A stretch of 55,802 bases of DNA from Enterobacter cancerogenus. GTDB lineage: Bacteria > Pseudomonadota > Gammaproteobacteria > Enterobacterales > Enterobacteriaceae. The notes under the pieces are model-generated. The model ran no database searches and was not told where the DNA came from. It saw nothing but the letters and a program-made list of their open reading frames with translations. Shown piece after piece: positions 7,723-15,947 of the stretch (position 1 is its first letter; the number at the start of each line of letters is the position of its first letter). Both the position numbers and the translations under genes were made by a program. Where the stretch lies: NCBI GenBank assembly GCA_000773965.1, contig JRUP01000037.1, forward strand, positions 1 to 55,802, given 5' to 3'.

Positions 7723-8250
7723 ATGAAAATATGGCCCATCGCCGCACTTGCCGCGTTATCGTTAACGCTGGTTGCCTGTAAATCCCCGACGCCACCAAAA
7801 GGTGTCACGCCCATCAGCCCTTTTGATGCCAACCGCTATTTGGGAAAATGGTACGAAATCGCCCGTCTGGATCACCGCTTTGAGCGCGGCAAAGATCATG
7901 TCACAGCGACTTATACTCAACGCAACGATGGCGGCATAAACGTGCTGAATCGCGGATATGATCCGGTGAAAAAAGAGTGGAGTGAGAGTGAGGGCAAGGC
8001 CTATTTCACCGGCAAATCGGATACCGCAGCGCTTAAAGTCTCCTTTTTTGGCCCGTTCTATGGCGGCTATAACGTGATCGCATTGGATGATGATTATCAA
8101 TACGCGCTAGTGAGCGGTCCAAATCGGGGTTATTTATGGATCTTGTCGCGAGAGCCGAAGCTTCCGAATCAAGTGAAAAAACAGTACCTGGCTATCGCGC
8201 AAAGGCTGGGGTTTGATGTGGATAGGCTCATCTGGGTGGATCAAGGTTAA
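7723..8250 (+). CDS. blc: Outer-membrane lipocalin Blc
   Basis: The ATG at 7723 is selected because AAAGGAG precedes it and the protein then opens with a lipoprotein signal ending LTLVAC, with Cys20 as the lipidated residue. The 175-residue length matches E. coli Blc (177). The lipocalin signature NRYLGKWYEIARLDHRFERG is intact near residues 37-56, and the conserved YVWILSR-type strand appears as YLWILSREP. Blc is an outer-membrane lipoprotein that binds lysophospholipids and is induced under envelope stress or in stationary phase. It stands alone. Confidence 0.93.
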   Translation: MKIWPIAALAALSLTLVACKSPTPPKGVTPISPFDANRYLGKWYEIARLDHRFERGKDHVTATYTQRNDGGINVLNRGYDPVKKEWSESEGKAYFTGKSDTAALKVSFFGPFYGGYNVIALDDDYQYALVSGPNRGYLWILSREPKLPNQVKKQYLAIAQRLGFDVDRLIWVDQG

Positions 8251-8707
8251 AACTGCACTCAGGAATGAAGTCATTCTACTTTCCATCCCTGTGTAGTTCA
8301 GCATAACCGGGCGTGAGACTCTGGTTATGCTGCAGCGTTGGGGTGGAGAATCTTCAATCGGCGTATGACCAATAACTTGCAGGCTTGCAACCTATCACGG
8401 GTTACCCCTTATTGGATGAGTAACACATCATTCCGTGAAAACTGTACATGAATGATTTATTTAAACGAATCCCTTATTTATTAATCATATAACCAGGCAT
8501 GTTTATAATGCGCTTCTCTTCGCAATATTGCCCTTTCAAAAAACCTGCTAAAATACGTCATCGTCTATGTTTTTATCATTATAAAATATCTTTATCTGAA
8601 ATTTCAAAGCTCTGATCATTCTGACTTATCAATCAACATGTTGAGTCAACCCATCAGGCTGCTGTTCGCTTTTTTTTCATTATCGCATTGCCAGTGGTGA
8701 GGAAAAA
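8251..8707. other. Intergenic region with one long hairpin, no gene found
   Basis: This 457-base, AT-rich stretch has no convincing ORF. It holds a perfect 10-bp inverted repeat, CAGCATAACC at 8299-8308 and GGTTATGCTG at 8323-8332, with a 14-base loop containing GGCGTGA. That may end the blc transcript or be a REP-like element. The rest is probably the promoter region of the next gene. Confidence 0.5.
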
Positions 8708-9256
8708 ATGAATGAAATAACAGAAGAATCCCCCAGAACAAATCTCAGCTTATTATGGGGCTTACTGATTGTATTAACACTCATTTCGCTGCAGTGCCCA
8801 GCGAGCGAAATTAACCTATATTCCATCAACACGGGTTCCTACGTTTATCATCTGACCGGGAATCATGGGCAATACACTGAAAATTTTGAGAATAACTTCT
8901 TTTCGGTAGAAAGAAAATTGTCCGAAGATTCCACCTATAGCGTCCTGATCGGCACCATGAAAAACAGCTTTGACGATCGCTGTCTTGCGTTAGGGGTGAG
9001 AAAAGACTGGAAAACCTGGGATGATGGCTGGACCTTTAAAGGTATCTACGGCTACACCGGTGAGTTTTTTTTCGATGCCTTTAAGGATTGTGGCGATCAC
9101 GGTTCCTATCACGACTTTAAAAAGGCCACCGGAATAGGATTCTCACCCTATATTTATCATGGCTTTCAATATAATTTCACACCCTATTTCGGCATTGAAT
9201 CGGGGATTATTATCCCCTCGGTATTTGTTATCACCATTCAATGGAGCTTTAGATAA
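8708..9256 (+). CDS. Putative outer-membrane beta-barrel protein, unknown function
   Basis: The 182-residue product has a charged N-terminus, one hydrophobic segment (LLWGLLIVLTLISLQC) likely to be a signal sequence, then alternating aromatic strands such as GSYVYHLTGN and FSPYIYHGFQYNFTPYFGIESG. It ends in an amphipathic strand IQWSFR, with a terminal hydrophobic-to-aromatic pattern like outer-membrane proteins. Length and strand pattern recall small eight-stranded barrels of PagP size and a family of short phage-borne and host proteins with YHFD/N-rich repeats, but I see no PagP catalytic motif. GAGGAAAAA precedes the ATG. Base composition is more AT-rich than neighbours. Treat the barrel call as inference. 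Confidence 0.55.
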   Translation: MNEITEESPRTNLSLLWGLLIVLTLISLQCPASEINLYSINTGSYVYHLTGNHGQYTENFENNFFSVERKLSEDSTYSVLIGTMKNSFDDRCLALGVRKDWKTWDDGWTFKGIYGYTGEFFFDAFKDCGDHGSYHDFKKATGIGFSPYIYHGFQYNFTPYFGIESGIIIPSVFVITIQWSFR

Positions 9257-9266
9257 GCTCTGCACT

Positions 9267-9971
9267 TTATGATTCAAAGTGCTGTTTTTCAAGCCAATCG
9301 GCGATGACAGAGCTGAGTCTAACAGGTTGCTCAAGGGGCAACATATGACCACTTTCACCGATAATTTCCATATCGCCCCCCAATAAAGTGACAATCTCTC
9401 GGGACTCTTCAAGACCGCGCAGGCCATCTCCTTCAGATGCAATGACCAATATTGGGCAACGAATCGGTTGCTGCGTGACACCACTGCGATCAAGCATGGC
9501 TTGTGTTCGAAAAACATTTGCACCGAGATGTTTCCCCATAACACGAATTTTATCAATTAGTTGGGCATCATTCTGTCGCGAGGAATGTAGCGATGGCTTC
9601 AGCACCGCCTGGCTAAAGCCATTAAAATCACCCATTAAGGCCGTTTGTGACGCCTTATCCAGTAACTTACGTTGTTCAGGCGGATCTTCACGAAGTGAAG
9701 TGGCAACCAAAACCATTCCTGCAGTTCGCTCGGGAAAGGCTTCGGCGATGGCTCTTGCCACATAACCTCCCAGTGAGAAACCGACCAAAATAAAGCGCGG
9801 CGGTAAGGTTGCCACGATATTGTAAGCATATTCGGTGATGCTTTCGCCGTGGCTCAAGCTGGCTCTGATACAGGTTCTGTCATCTGGATAGGCGCAAACA
9901 AAATCATCCCAAAGTGTTTCATCCAGCATAAAACCTGGAATGAGTACGAGGGGTAAAGTTGTATTGTTCAT
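9267..9971 (-). CDS. Alpha/beta-fold hydrolase
   Basis: The 234-residue protein has the oxyanion-region PGFMLDETLWDDF near residues 12-24, the nucleophile elbow GFSLGG (serine near residue 84) and a C-terminal GESGHMLPLEQP that supplies the catalytic histidine. An aspartate for the triad is likely within ASEGDGLRG. This is the standard layout of small cofactor-free esterases and lactonases. No signal peptide is visible, so it should be cytoplasmic. The substrate is unknown. It is convergent with the barrel gene, leaving only 10 bases between stops. Confidence 0.85.
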   Translation of the reverse strand: MNNTTLPLVLIPGFMLDETLWDDFVCAYPDDRTCIRASLSHGESITEYAYNIVATLPPRFILVGFSLGGYVARAIAEAFPERTAGMVLVATSLREDPPEQRKLLDKASQTALMGDFNGFSQAVLKPSLHSSRQNDAQLIDKIRVMGKHLGANVFRTQAMLDRSGVTQQPIRCPILVIASEGDGLRGLEESREIVTLLGGDMEIIGESGHMLPLEQPVRLSSVIADWLEKQHFES

Positions 9972-10131
9972 CCGTGAATCCTTCAGTGTGGAGAATTAAT
10001 GAGAATGTGTGACATCAAGTCCGTATAAAGGCTGTGGCTTCACAACATCGCGAATATTCTGTGGATAATGCCAGCCCAGGTGACTATCATCAACCCACCC
10101 TACTCACTACTGATAAATAAGGAGGATTACT
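9972..10131. other. Intergenic region upstream of the leader ORF
   Basis: No gene is visible. It holds the promoter regions for the hydrolase (minus) and, presumably, the leader ORF/ABC-F transcript (plus). A perfect DnaA-box 9-mer in reverse orientation (TGTGGATAA) lies at 10060-10068. Confidence 0.4.
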
Positions 10132-10215
10132 ATGCCATCGTGTGAATTGTTTATTTACTCACACTTTTATAGTAATTGGCCGCGCTCAGCTATCTCTGCA
10201 TTCGTGCTGCGATAA
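10132..10215 (+). CDS. Possible 27-residue leader peptide upstream of ABC-F
   Basis: A short ORF starts at an ATG with an ideal ribosome site (AAGGAGG, six bases upstream), far stronger than that of the ABC-F gene it precedes. The product, MPSCELFIYSHFYSNWPRS plus eight residues, resembles no protein I know. The stop is 100 bases before the ABC-F start. The stretch between contains small inverted repeats (CCGG-CTTA-CCGG, CGTCA-N8-TGACG, CAGGC-N8-GCCTG). Leader ORFs with strong ribosome sites commonly control antibiotic-resistance ABC-F genes by ribosome-stalling attenuation; that role here is inference. Confidence 0.5.
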   Translation: MPSCELFIYSHFYSNWPRSAISAFVLR

Positions 10216-10315
10216 TCCGCCTGAGCGAAGTCTACTGAAATTCTCATCCCTTCCTCCGGCTTACCGGGTTGTCGTCAGCAGTTTTTGACGTCAGGCGTTC
10301 GCATGCCTGCAACTT

Positions 10316-12043
10316 ATGAGTAAGCACATGAGCACATTACTATCCGCACACGCTGTCGGCTTTGATAACGCCTTCGGTACCCTATTTCACGACATCAATT
10401 TCAGCCTCAAAAAAGGTGATCGCATTGGGCTGCTCGGTGATAACGGCACGGGAAAAAGTACCCTGCTAAAAATCCTCAGCGGTGAACTTGCAAGCAGTCA
10501 GGGCAGCGTTACGTTAGCCAACCACTGTTTGCTGGCGCGAATTGAGCAACATCTTCCCCCTCTGCTCCAGCAAGCCACGCTGCTGACAAGCGTGATTGCG
10601 CGTCTGCCAGAACAGCAACAGGTCAGTGAAGCCTGGCGAGCGGAAGCGCTACTCTCTTCGCTGGGGTTCGATGCTGAACAGCATACCCAAACGGCAGCCA
10701 CGTTGAGTGGCGGTCAACATATGCGGTTACTGCTGGCGCGTGCACTTATTCTCCAGCCTGATCTGCTGTTACTGGATGAACCCAGCAACCATCTGGATCT
10801 TCCAACGCTGCTTTGGCTGGAACAGTTCCTGATAAATTGGAAAGGCAGCTTTGTGCTGGTCTCACATGACAGCACCTTGCTGGATCAGGTCACCAATTGC
10901 AGCTGGATCCTGCGCGATCAAACCCTGCAATTCTTCCGCCTGCCCTGCTCCGCTGCCCGACAAGCGCTGGCCCAGCAGGATGAAACCGATGCGCAACGTT
11001 ATCAGGCAGAACAGAATGAGATTGAGCGCGTCGAAAAAAGTGCCAAACGGCTGGCAATTTGGGGACGTACCTACGACAACGAAGGTCTGTCGCGTAAAGC
11101 GCAGCAAATGGAGAGACGCGCCAGTTGGTTGAAAGAGGCACAAACCACATTGACCGAAGGCAGCTTATGGCGCCTTCAACTGCTGGGAGAAGCGCTGGAT
11201 GCCGATCGGGTGCTGGCGCTGACTGAAATGCACATTCGCCCAGCGGAGAACGCGCCTGCGTTGTTTTCGTTACCCCGCCTGCAGGTTAAAAGCGGCGACC
11301 GCATCGCCATAGTGGGCCGCAACGGCAGCGGGAAATCTTCGCTGCTGCGCCAACTCTGGCTGGAATACCAGCGTGAGACCACCACACTGTTTCATCCGCG
11401 TGCAAAGCTAGGTTATTACGACCAAAGCCTCACGCAATTACTTGATGAGGAGAGTCTCAACGAGGCACTGGCGCATTTTGCCCCTCTGAGTGACGACCAG
11501 CGAAAGATGGCTCTGATAGGTGCGGGGTTCCCTTATCTCCGTCATCAGCAATTAGTGGGCTCGCTGAGTGGCGGTGAACGCTCACGCCTGCTGTTTGTCG
11601 GGCTGACACTCGCGCGCTATTCCTTATTGCTGCTGGATGAGCCCACCAACCATTTGGATATGCTGGGCAAAGAGGAGTTGGCAGCCGCCCTCAATCAGTT
11701 CGAGGGCGCGGTGTTGCTGGTGTCGCACGATCGCAATCTGATCGCCAGCAGCTGTAACCGTTTCTGGCTGATTCAGGATCAGCAACTGAGCGAGTGGCAT
11801 GACTTTGAAACGGTGATTGAGCAACTGAGTGCCAAACAACCGTCAGACAGCGAGACCGTAAAGGTTCTGTCCGTGACGTCTGAATCGTACAACGATGAAG
11901 ATGCACTGCTGCTGGCGTTGTGTGATCTGGAAAGCAAGCTGGATGAAGATAGAGAGCGTAAGCCCAAACATCAAAAACCGGCGTTGCAGGCACAATGGCG
12001 CGATGAGATTGCGCAACTGAAACAGCAGTTGGGCATCCTTTAA
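10316..12043 (+). CDS. ABC-F family ATPase (ribosome-associated type)
   Basis: The 575-residue protein has two ABC cassettes and no membrane segments, the ABC-F layout. Domain 1 has Walker A GDNGTGKST (41-49), signature LSGGQ (130-134) and Walker B LLLLDEPSNHLD (about 150-161). A charged interdomain linker follows (about 215-270). Domain 2 has GRNGSGKSS, LSGGE and LLLLDEPTNHLD. The C-terminus is a short charged helical region. ABC-F proteins act on ribosomes as translation factors or antibiotic-protection factors. Which class this is cannot be told by eye. No clear ribosome site precedes the ATG at 10316 (or at 10328), which fits control by the upstream leader ORF. Confidence 0.88.
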   Translation: MSKHMSTLLSAHAVGFDNAFGTLFHDINFSLKKGDRIGLLGDNGTGKSTLLKILSGELASSQGSVTLANHCLLARIEQHLPPLLQQATLLTSVIARLPEQQQVSEAWRAEALLSSLGFDAEQHTQTAATLSGGQHMRLLLARALILQPDLLLLDEPSNHLDLPTLLWLEQFLINWKGSFVLVSHDSTLLDQVTNCSWILRDQTLQFFRLPCSAARQALAQQDETDAQRYQAEQNEIERVEKSAKRLAIWGRTYDNEGLSRKAQQMERRASWLKEAQTTLTEGSLWRLQLLGEALDADRVLALTEMHIRPAENAPALFSLPRLQVKSGDRIAIVGRNGSGKSSLLRQLWLEYQRETTTLFHPRAKLGYYDQSLTQLLDEESLNEALAHFAPLSDDQRKMALIGAGFPYLRHQQLVGSLSGGERSRLLFVGLTLARYSLLLLDEPTNHLDMLGKEELAAALNQFEGAVLLVSHDRNLIASSCNRFWLIQDQQLSEWHDFETVIEQLSAKQPSDSETVKVLSVTSESYNDEDALLLALCDLESKLDEDRERKPKHQKPALQAQWRDEIAQLKQQLGIL

Positions 12044-12062
12044 GCAAACTCCCCATCAACAC

Positions 12063-12097
12063 GCCCCTGCGATATTGGTATCCTGCATCCCAGGGGC
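12063..12097. terminator. Long-loop hairpin between convergent genes
   Basis: GCCCCTG (12063-12069) and CAGGGGC (12091-12097) are perfectly complementary with a 21-base loop in the gap between the ABC-F stop and the convergent anti-sigma stop. There is no T-run. It may terminate transcription, but this is weakly supported. Confidence 0.35.
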
Positions 12098-12119
12098 ATC
12101 ATGAGTGATCACTGATAAA

Positions 12120-12923
12120 TTACACCAGAGCGGCGCTCAACACCTGCGCCGCTCGTTTTAACTGATCAGCAGGATTGCGCCCAATCAACACGTACTGATA
12201 TCCGCTGCGATGCCACCACACCAGATTCATACCGTGCCGTTTTTCCTGCGCCAATGCACTCTGTTTACTCGCATCTTCCCGCGAAATACACAGGGCCATC
12301 GGACCGTAACTGCTGTGATTCCAGGCGATTTGAGTGATCAGTGAATCGTCGTAGCGCAACATACGCACACTTTTCAAGCTCGCTTCAGGAAGCGTCAATT
12401 GCTCAGTCGTCAGACGCAGATCGAGGTCGCGCGCCGTGCGTTGTAATGAACGCGCTAACACCTGTGGCGAACTGTCGACATCCGCCAATGTTTCCGGGCT
12501 ATAGAGCGACATATATTGTGCTTCCAGTTCACGTATTCGCGCGCTCTCATCCTGTTCAGCTTTCGCGACGGGTCTGGCCCAAAAACCGACGGCACTGCCC
12601 ACCAGCAGAAAACTGACTGATGCCGCGATCAACGCACGGCGGCTAACCTGAACAGCCTCTTTTATCGGTGCGGACGGCGTGTTGTCCAGCAGGTACGCCA
12701 GTCGTGACTCCATACGCTCCAGCGGCGCCTCATCCAGCATTGGCGCGAACGCATCCGCAAAAGGTTGATTGCTTTTCATTAGCTCAGCCGTCCGTGCTGA
12801 CAACGTTTCACTGCGCTTAAGTTCGGTTTCAAACGCCTGCGCATCCTCCGCGCGCATTTCGCCATCCAGCCAGGCAACGATAGCTTCGTCGGCATAGGGC
12901 GAGGTAAATCGTGGTGCATTCAC
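12120..12923 (-). CDS. Anti-sigma factor, single-pass membrane protein
   Basis: The 267-residue product has an N-terminal cytoplasmic anti-sigma-like helical domain (DEAIVAWLDGEMRAEDAQAFE near residues 12-32), one membrane segment (ALIAASVSFLLVGSAVGFWA, about 97-116) and a periplasmic C-terminal domain. No zinc-binding HxxxCxxC is present, so it belongs to the non-zinc group. It starts with GTG at 12923, overlapping the sigma-factor stop as GTGA, with AGGAGA seven bases upstream. That overlap implies translational coupling to the sigma factor it should sequester. The periplasmic part probably senses the envelope signal. Confidence 0.82.
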   Translation of the reverse strand: MNAPRFTSPYADEAIVAWLDGEMRAEDAQAFETELKRSETLSARTAELMKSNQPFADAFAPMLDEAPLERMESRLAYLLDNTPSAPIKEAVQVSRRALIAASVSFLLVGSAVGFWARPVAKAEQDESARIRELEAQYMSLYSPETLADVDSSPQVLARSLQRTARDLDLRLTTEQLTLPEASLKSVRMLRYDDSLITQIAWNHSSYGPMALCISREDASKQSALAQEKRHGMNLVWWHRSGYQYVLIGRNPADQLKRAAQVLSAALV

Positions 12924-13453
12924 AAGCGTTTCTCCTGTACCGCAGGCCGCGCTGTCACTGCGCTGGCTAAAGTAGTGCGTGCCGCAGCGAGGCGGCTCAT
13001 GATGGTTCCAATCGGTACGGCCAGCGTGTCGGCGGCTTCCTGATAGGTAAAACCCTCGACATAAACTAAAAATACCGCGTTGCGCTGTGCCTCTGGCAAC
13101 TGCCCAACCCGTTGCATCACTTTGGCATATTGCATGCGCTGTTCATTGTGTTGCTGGTGGTCGGGAGCGAGTAATTCATCACTCTCGACGAATCCCTGCC
13201 CCATGCGTACCCGCTGCGCGCGCAGTTCGTTGATCCACACGGAGTGCAGCACGGTAAACAGCCAGCGATCGATGCGTGTGCCCGGTGTGTACTGGGCGCT
13301 GCGTTCCAGCGCCCGCACACAGGTGGACTGCACTAACTCTTCGGCCACATCTTTATTACGCGATAACACCATCGCGTAACGCCACATACGCGTCAGATGC
13401 GCCGCCAGATGTTGACGGACTTCAGTGCTGGTAATGTTTCTATCCTCCGTCAA
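12920..13453 (-). CDS. ECF-type RNA polymerase sigma factor
   Basis: The protein (up to 177 residues) has sigma region 2 (residues about 20-85, with ELVQSTCVRALE and RIDRWLFTVLHSVWINELR) and region 4 (about 120-170, with LPEAQRNAVFLVYVEGFTYQEAADTLAVPIGTIMSRL, the -35-binding helix-turn-helix). Regions 1 and 3 are missing, as in ECF factors. The start is uncertain: TTG at 13453 has no ribosome site, whereas a GGAGG at 13444-13448 sits eight bases before an in-frame ATT at 13435. It lies downstream of the b561 and TPR genes and is coupled to its anti-sigma factor by a 4-base overlap. Confidence 0.9.
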   Translation of the reverse strand: MTEDRNITSTEVRQHLAAHLTRMWRYAMVLSRNKDVAEELVQSTCVRALERSAQYTPGTRIDRWLFTVLHSVWINELRAQRVRMGQGFVESDELLAPDHQQHNEQRMQYAKVMQRVGQLPEAQRNAVFLVYVEGFTYQEAADTLAVPIGTIMSRLAAARTTLASAVTARPAVQEKRL

Positions 13454-13462
13454 CAGCGGTCA

Positions 13463-14002
13463 TCAGGACTCAGGATGACCATTAATGGCCGCGTGCAAAT
13501 CCTGATACTCTTCACACTTCACACCGCACAGCGATTTGATGATAGTGAGCTGCTCTTTAGCCAGATCCGGACGGCCTTTGATCATCCAGGCTTCACCTAA
13601 ATATTCACGCACTTTGGCATATTTGGGGTCTAGTGCGATCGATTTCTGATAGTAACGCATCCCTTCGTCGGTGCGGCCGAGTTTACGTGTGGCGTAGCCG
13701 CGATAATTCCATGCCTCTTTGGTGTTCTGATTGTGCAACGTATCCAGTAACGTCAACGCAGCTTGATACTCGCCTTTTTTCGCCAGGTGGTAGGCGTAAT
13801 TCGTCTTATCCTCATCACTCAGCATGCTGGTTTTTTCCGGCACGCAGGATTTGGTTTTACTGTCATAAACCTGCCCTTTCGGACAGTCCGGGGTTTTCTT
13901 GTCGCTATCGTCATCGCCCATGGCGAGTGCTGCAGGTGCATGTAACGCCATCAGCAATACCGGTACGGCAAACCAGCGAACCTGATTCATCATCTTCATC
14001 AT
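13463..14002 (-). CDS. Periplasmic TPR protein
   Basis: The 179-residue product has a signal peptide ending near LHAPAALAMG. A cysteine pair follows (DCPKGQVYDSKTKSCVPE), then about three tetratricopeptide units (NYAYHLAKKGEYQAALTLL, AWNYRGYATRKLGRTDEG and EYLGEAWMIKGRPDLAKEQL). A second cysteine pair (LCGVKCEEY) lies near the end. TPR repeats usually mediate protein contacts; the cysteines suggest a disulphide-stabilised fold. It follows cytochrome b561 with an AGGA ribosome site in the preceding coding end, and precedes the sigma gene by nine bases, so the four genes look like one operon. Its partner may be the cytochrome or the anti-sigma periplasmic domain (inference). Confidence 0.82.
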   Translation of the reverse strand: MMKMMNQVRWFAVPVLLMALHAPAALAMGDDDSDKKTPDCPKGQVYDSKTKSCVPEKTSMLSDEDKTNYAYHLAKKGEYQAALTLLDTLHNQNTKEAWNYRGYATRKLGRTDEGMRYYQKSIALDPKYAKVREYLGEAWMIKGRPDLAKEQLTIIKSLCGVKCEEYQDLHAAINGHPES

Positions 14003-14599
14003 TCATTTATCCTCGCGGAGGGGCATCGAATCGCGCAACGGCAGCATACGGCGCAGCACGTTGTCACGCAGAACGTAGTGATGGAGCAACGCCGCCAGCG
14101 CATGCGCGCCTGCCAGGCTAATCAGCGCCCAGGCAACGTTATTGTGTAATCCCGCCAGCGTGTGACGCAGTGCGGTATCGACATGAATAAAGGTTGGAAT
14201 ATCGAACAGGCCAAAGAAATTAAACGGTTCCTGTTGCGACCAACGAAACAGAAAACCCAATACAACCTGAGTGAATAACAACAGGTACAACAAGCCATGA
14301 ACGGCATGCGCGATGATGCGCATCGGCGTGCTGCTTTCAGCTGGCGCCACGGCCAAATGCGTCTGACGTTGGCAATAGAAACGCCACAGTGGGCGCACAA
14401 TCATCACCAAAGCCAGCAAAATGCCAAAAGAGATATGCCACGCCTGTAATCCCTTGCGCAGCGGTGTGCCCTTTTCCAGTTGTTCCCAAATGTGCGCCGA
14501 GGCAAACAGAAAAATGACGCTAAACGCAGTGATCCAGTGAAGCGTCATGCTGAAAGCGTCATAGCGTTGACGTGAGTTTTGGCGGGCCGGAGCGGACAT
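14003..14599 (-). CDS. Cytochrome b561 family membrane protein
   Basis: The ATG at 14599 gives 198 residues; an in-frame TTG at 14611 is the longer option. Four membrane helices are visible, with histidines in TLHWITAFS, AWHISFGI, AHAVHGLLYLLLF and LAGAHALAALLHH placed to ligate two b-type hemes. This matches bacterial CybB-type cytochrome b561, an inner-membrane electron carrier; E. coli CybB oxidises superoxide and passes electrons to ubiquinone. It is first in an operon with a TPR protein, an ECF sigma factor and an anti-sigma factor, which suggests stress-controlled expression. The divergent macA-like gene shares the 170-base intergenic region. Confidence 0.87.
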   Translation of the reverse strand: MSAPARQNSRQRYDAFSMTLHWITAFSVIFLFASAHIWEQLEKGTPLRKGLQAWHISFGILLALVMIVRPLWRFYCQRQTHLAVAPAESSTPMRIIAHAVHGLLYLLLFTQVVLGFLFRWSQQEPFNFFGLFDIPTFIHVDTALRHTLAGLHNNVAWALISLAGAHALAALLHHYVLRDNVLRRMLPLRDSMPLREDK

Positions 14600-14771
14600 A
14601 GCATTTCCCAAATAGTGAGTGGTTTAGGGGTAAACAACTCAACGACGATTTCTATTCGAAAAATTTTCATTTTTTTCTCAACGCCCCCAACTTAATGCAG
14701 AAATCCTGACGAATTTTCTCCTGTTTGTTGCATTTAGTGATTACTATTCTCGCTTCATTAAAGGGATGCTT

Positions 14772-15947
14772 ATGTTGAATACCTCTAAAAAGCGGCTTTT
14801 GGTCGCGATCGTTATTTTGGCGATCATTATTCTGGTCTGGGCCTACAGCAGTTCACGACCAAAACCGAACCCATTGGTCACCGCCGTTGTGCGTCAAGGC
14901 AACATCGAGAACGTCATCGCCGCGACGGGCAAAATGGACGCAATCGAACGCGTCAACGTCGGTGCACAGGTATCGGGGCAGGTGAAAAAGCTCTATATCA
15001 AAGCGGGCGATAACGTCAGTAAGGGCGAACTGATCGCTGAAATTGACGATCAGCCACAGCGCAGTGATTTACGCAATGCGCAGGCCGCGCTTAGCGTGGC
15101 GCAAGCCGATTTGGAGACACGCGAAGCGACCTTAGTCCGACAGGATGCGCAGTTCAAACGTTTGCAGCAAATGATCAAAGCCAATCTGGTGTCGCGCCAG
15201 GATTTTGACGAAGCGGCAGAAGCGTGGAGCATCGCACGTGCTGAGTTGACGGCGCAAAAAGCGCGCGTCATTCAGGCACAAATTGAGGTGGACAAGAAGC
15301 AGCTCGATCTCAGCTATACCCGCATCATGGCACCGATGGATGGCACGGTGATCGCCATCGTGACCAAACAGGGCCAGACGGTTAACGCCGCGCAGAGCGC
15401 GCCGACCATCGCCAAGCTGGCGCAACTGGGCACCATGACCATTAAAGTGCAGGTTTCCGAAGCGGACATCACCAACATCCACCCCGGCCAGCAAGCCTGG
15501 TTTACCACCTTTGCCAATCCCGATAAACGCTACAACGCGACGCTGCGTAGCATTGAACTGGCCCCCGAATCGGTGATGAAAGATGATGCCTTAATGGGCA
15601 ACAGTGAAAGTACGCCGGCCAGCAGTACCAATGCCGCCATTTATTACAATGCGTTACTCGATGTTCCCAATCCCGATAACACCCTGCGCATCTCAATGAC
15701 CGCGCAAGTTAATCTGCTGCGCGACACTGCGAAAGACGCGCTGTTGATTCCGGTACAGGCAACGAAAAAAGACGCGGAAGGCAAGACCTTTGTCGAGGTG
15801 GCGAACAAGGAGAATCAGCCTGAGAAACGTATTATCACCACCGGTATTTCAGACAGCGTTGATATTCAGGTTCTCAGCGGCTTGAAAGCCGGTGAAAAAG
15901 TGATTCTCGCGACCCAGGCTATTGGCGCGGACAAGGTGGTGATGTGA
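14772..15947 (+). CDS. macA: MacA-like periplasmic adaptor (membrane-fusion protein)
   Basis: The ATG at 14772 is preferred because AAGGG is correctly spaced from it, whereas it abuts the alternative at 14766; this gives 391 residues. An N-terminal membrane anchor (LLVAIVILAIIILVWAYSS) is followed by a lipoyl-type half (VSGQVKKLYIKAGDNVSKGELIAEID), a long coiled-coil hairpin (about 95-180), the second lipoyl half and beta-barrel (PMDGTVIAIVTKQGQTV, then TIKVQVSEADI). E. coli MacA is 371 residues with the same order. It links the MacB ATPase to TolC for export of macrolides, peptides or lipids. The stop overlaps the macB start by four bases. Confidence 0.87.
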   Translation: MLNTSKKRLLVAIVILAIIILVWAYSSSRPKPNPLVTAVVRQGNIENVIAATGKMDAIERVNVGAQVSGQVKKLYIKAGDNVSKGELIAEIDDQPQRSDLRNAQAALSVAQADLETREATLVRQDAQFKRLQQMIKANLVSRQDFDEAAEAWSIARAELTAQKARVIQAQIEVDKKQLDLSYTRIMAPMDGTVIAIVTKQGQTVNAAQSAPTIAKLAQLGTMTIKVQVSEADITNIHPGQQAWFTTFANPDKRYNATLRSIELAPESVMKDDALMGNSESTPASSTNAAIYYNALLDVPNPDNTLRISMTAQVNLLRDTAKDALLIPVQATKKDAEGKTFVEVANKENQPEKRIITTGISDSVDIQVLSGLKAGEKVILATQAIGADKVVM

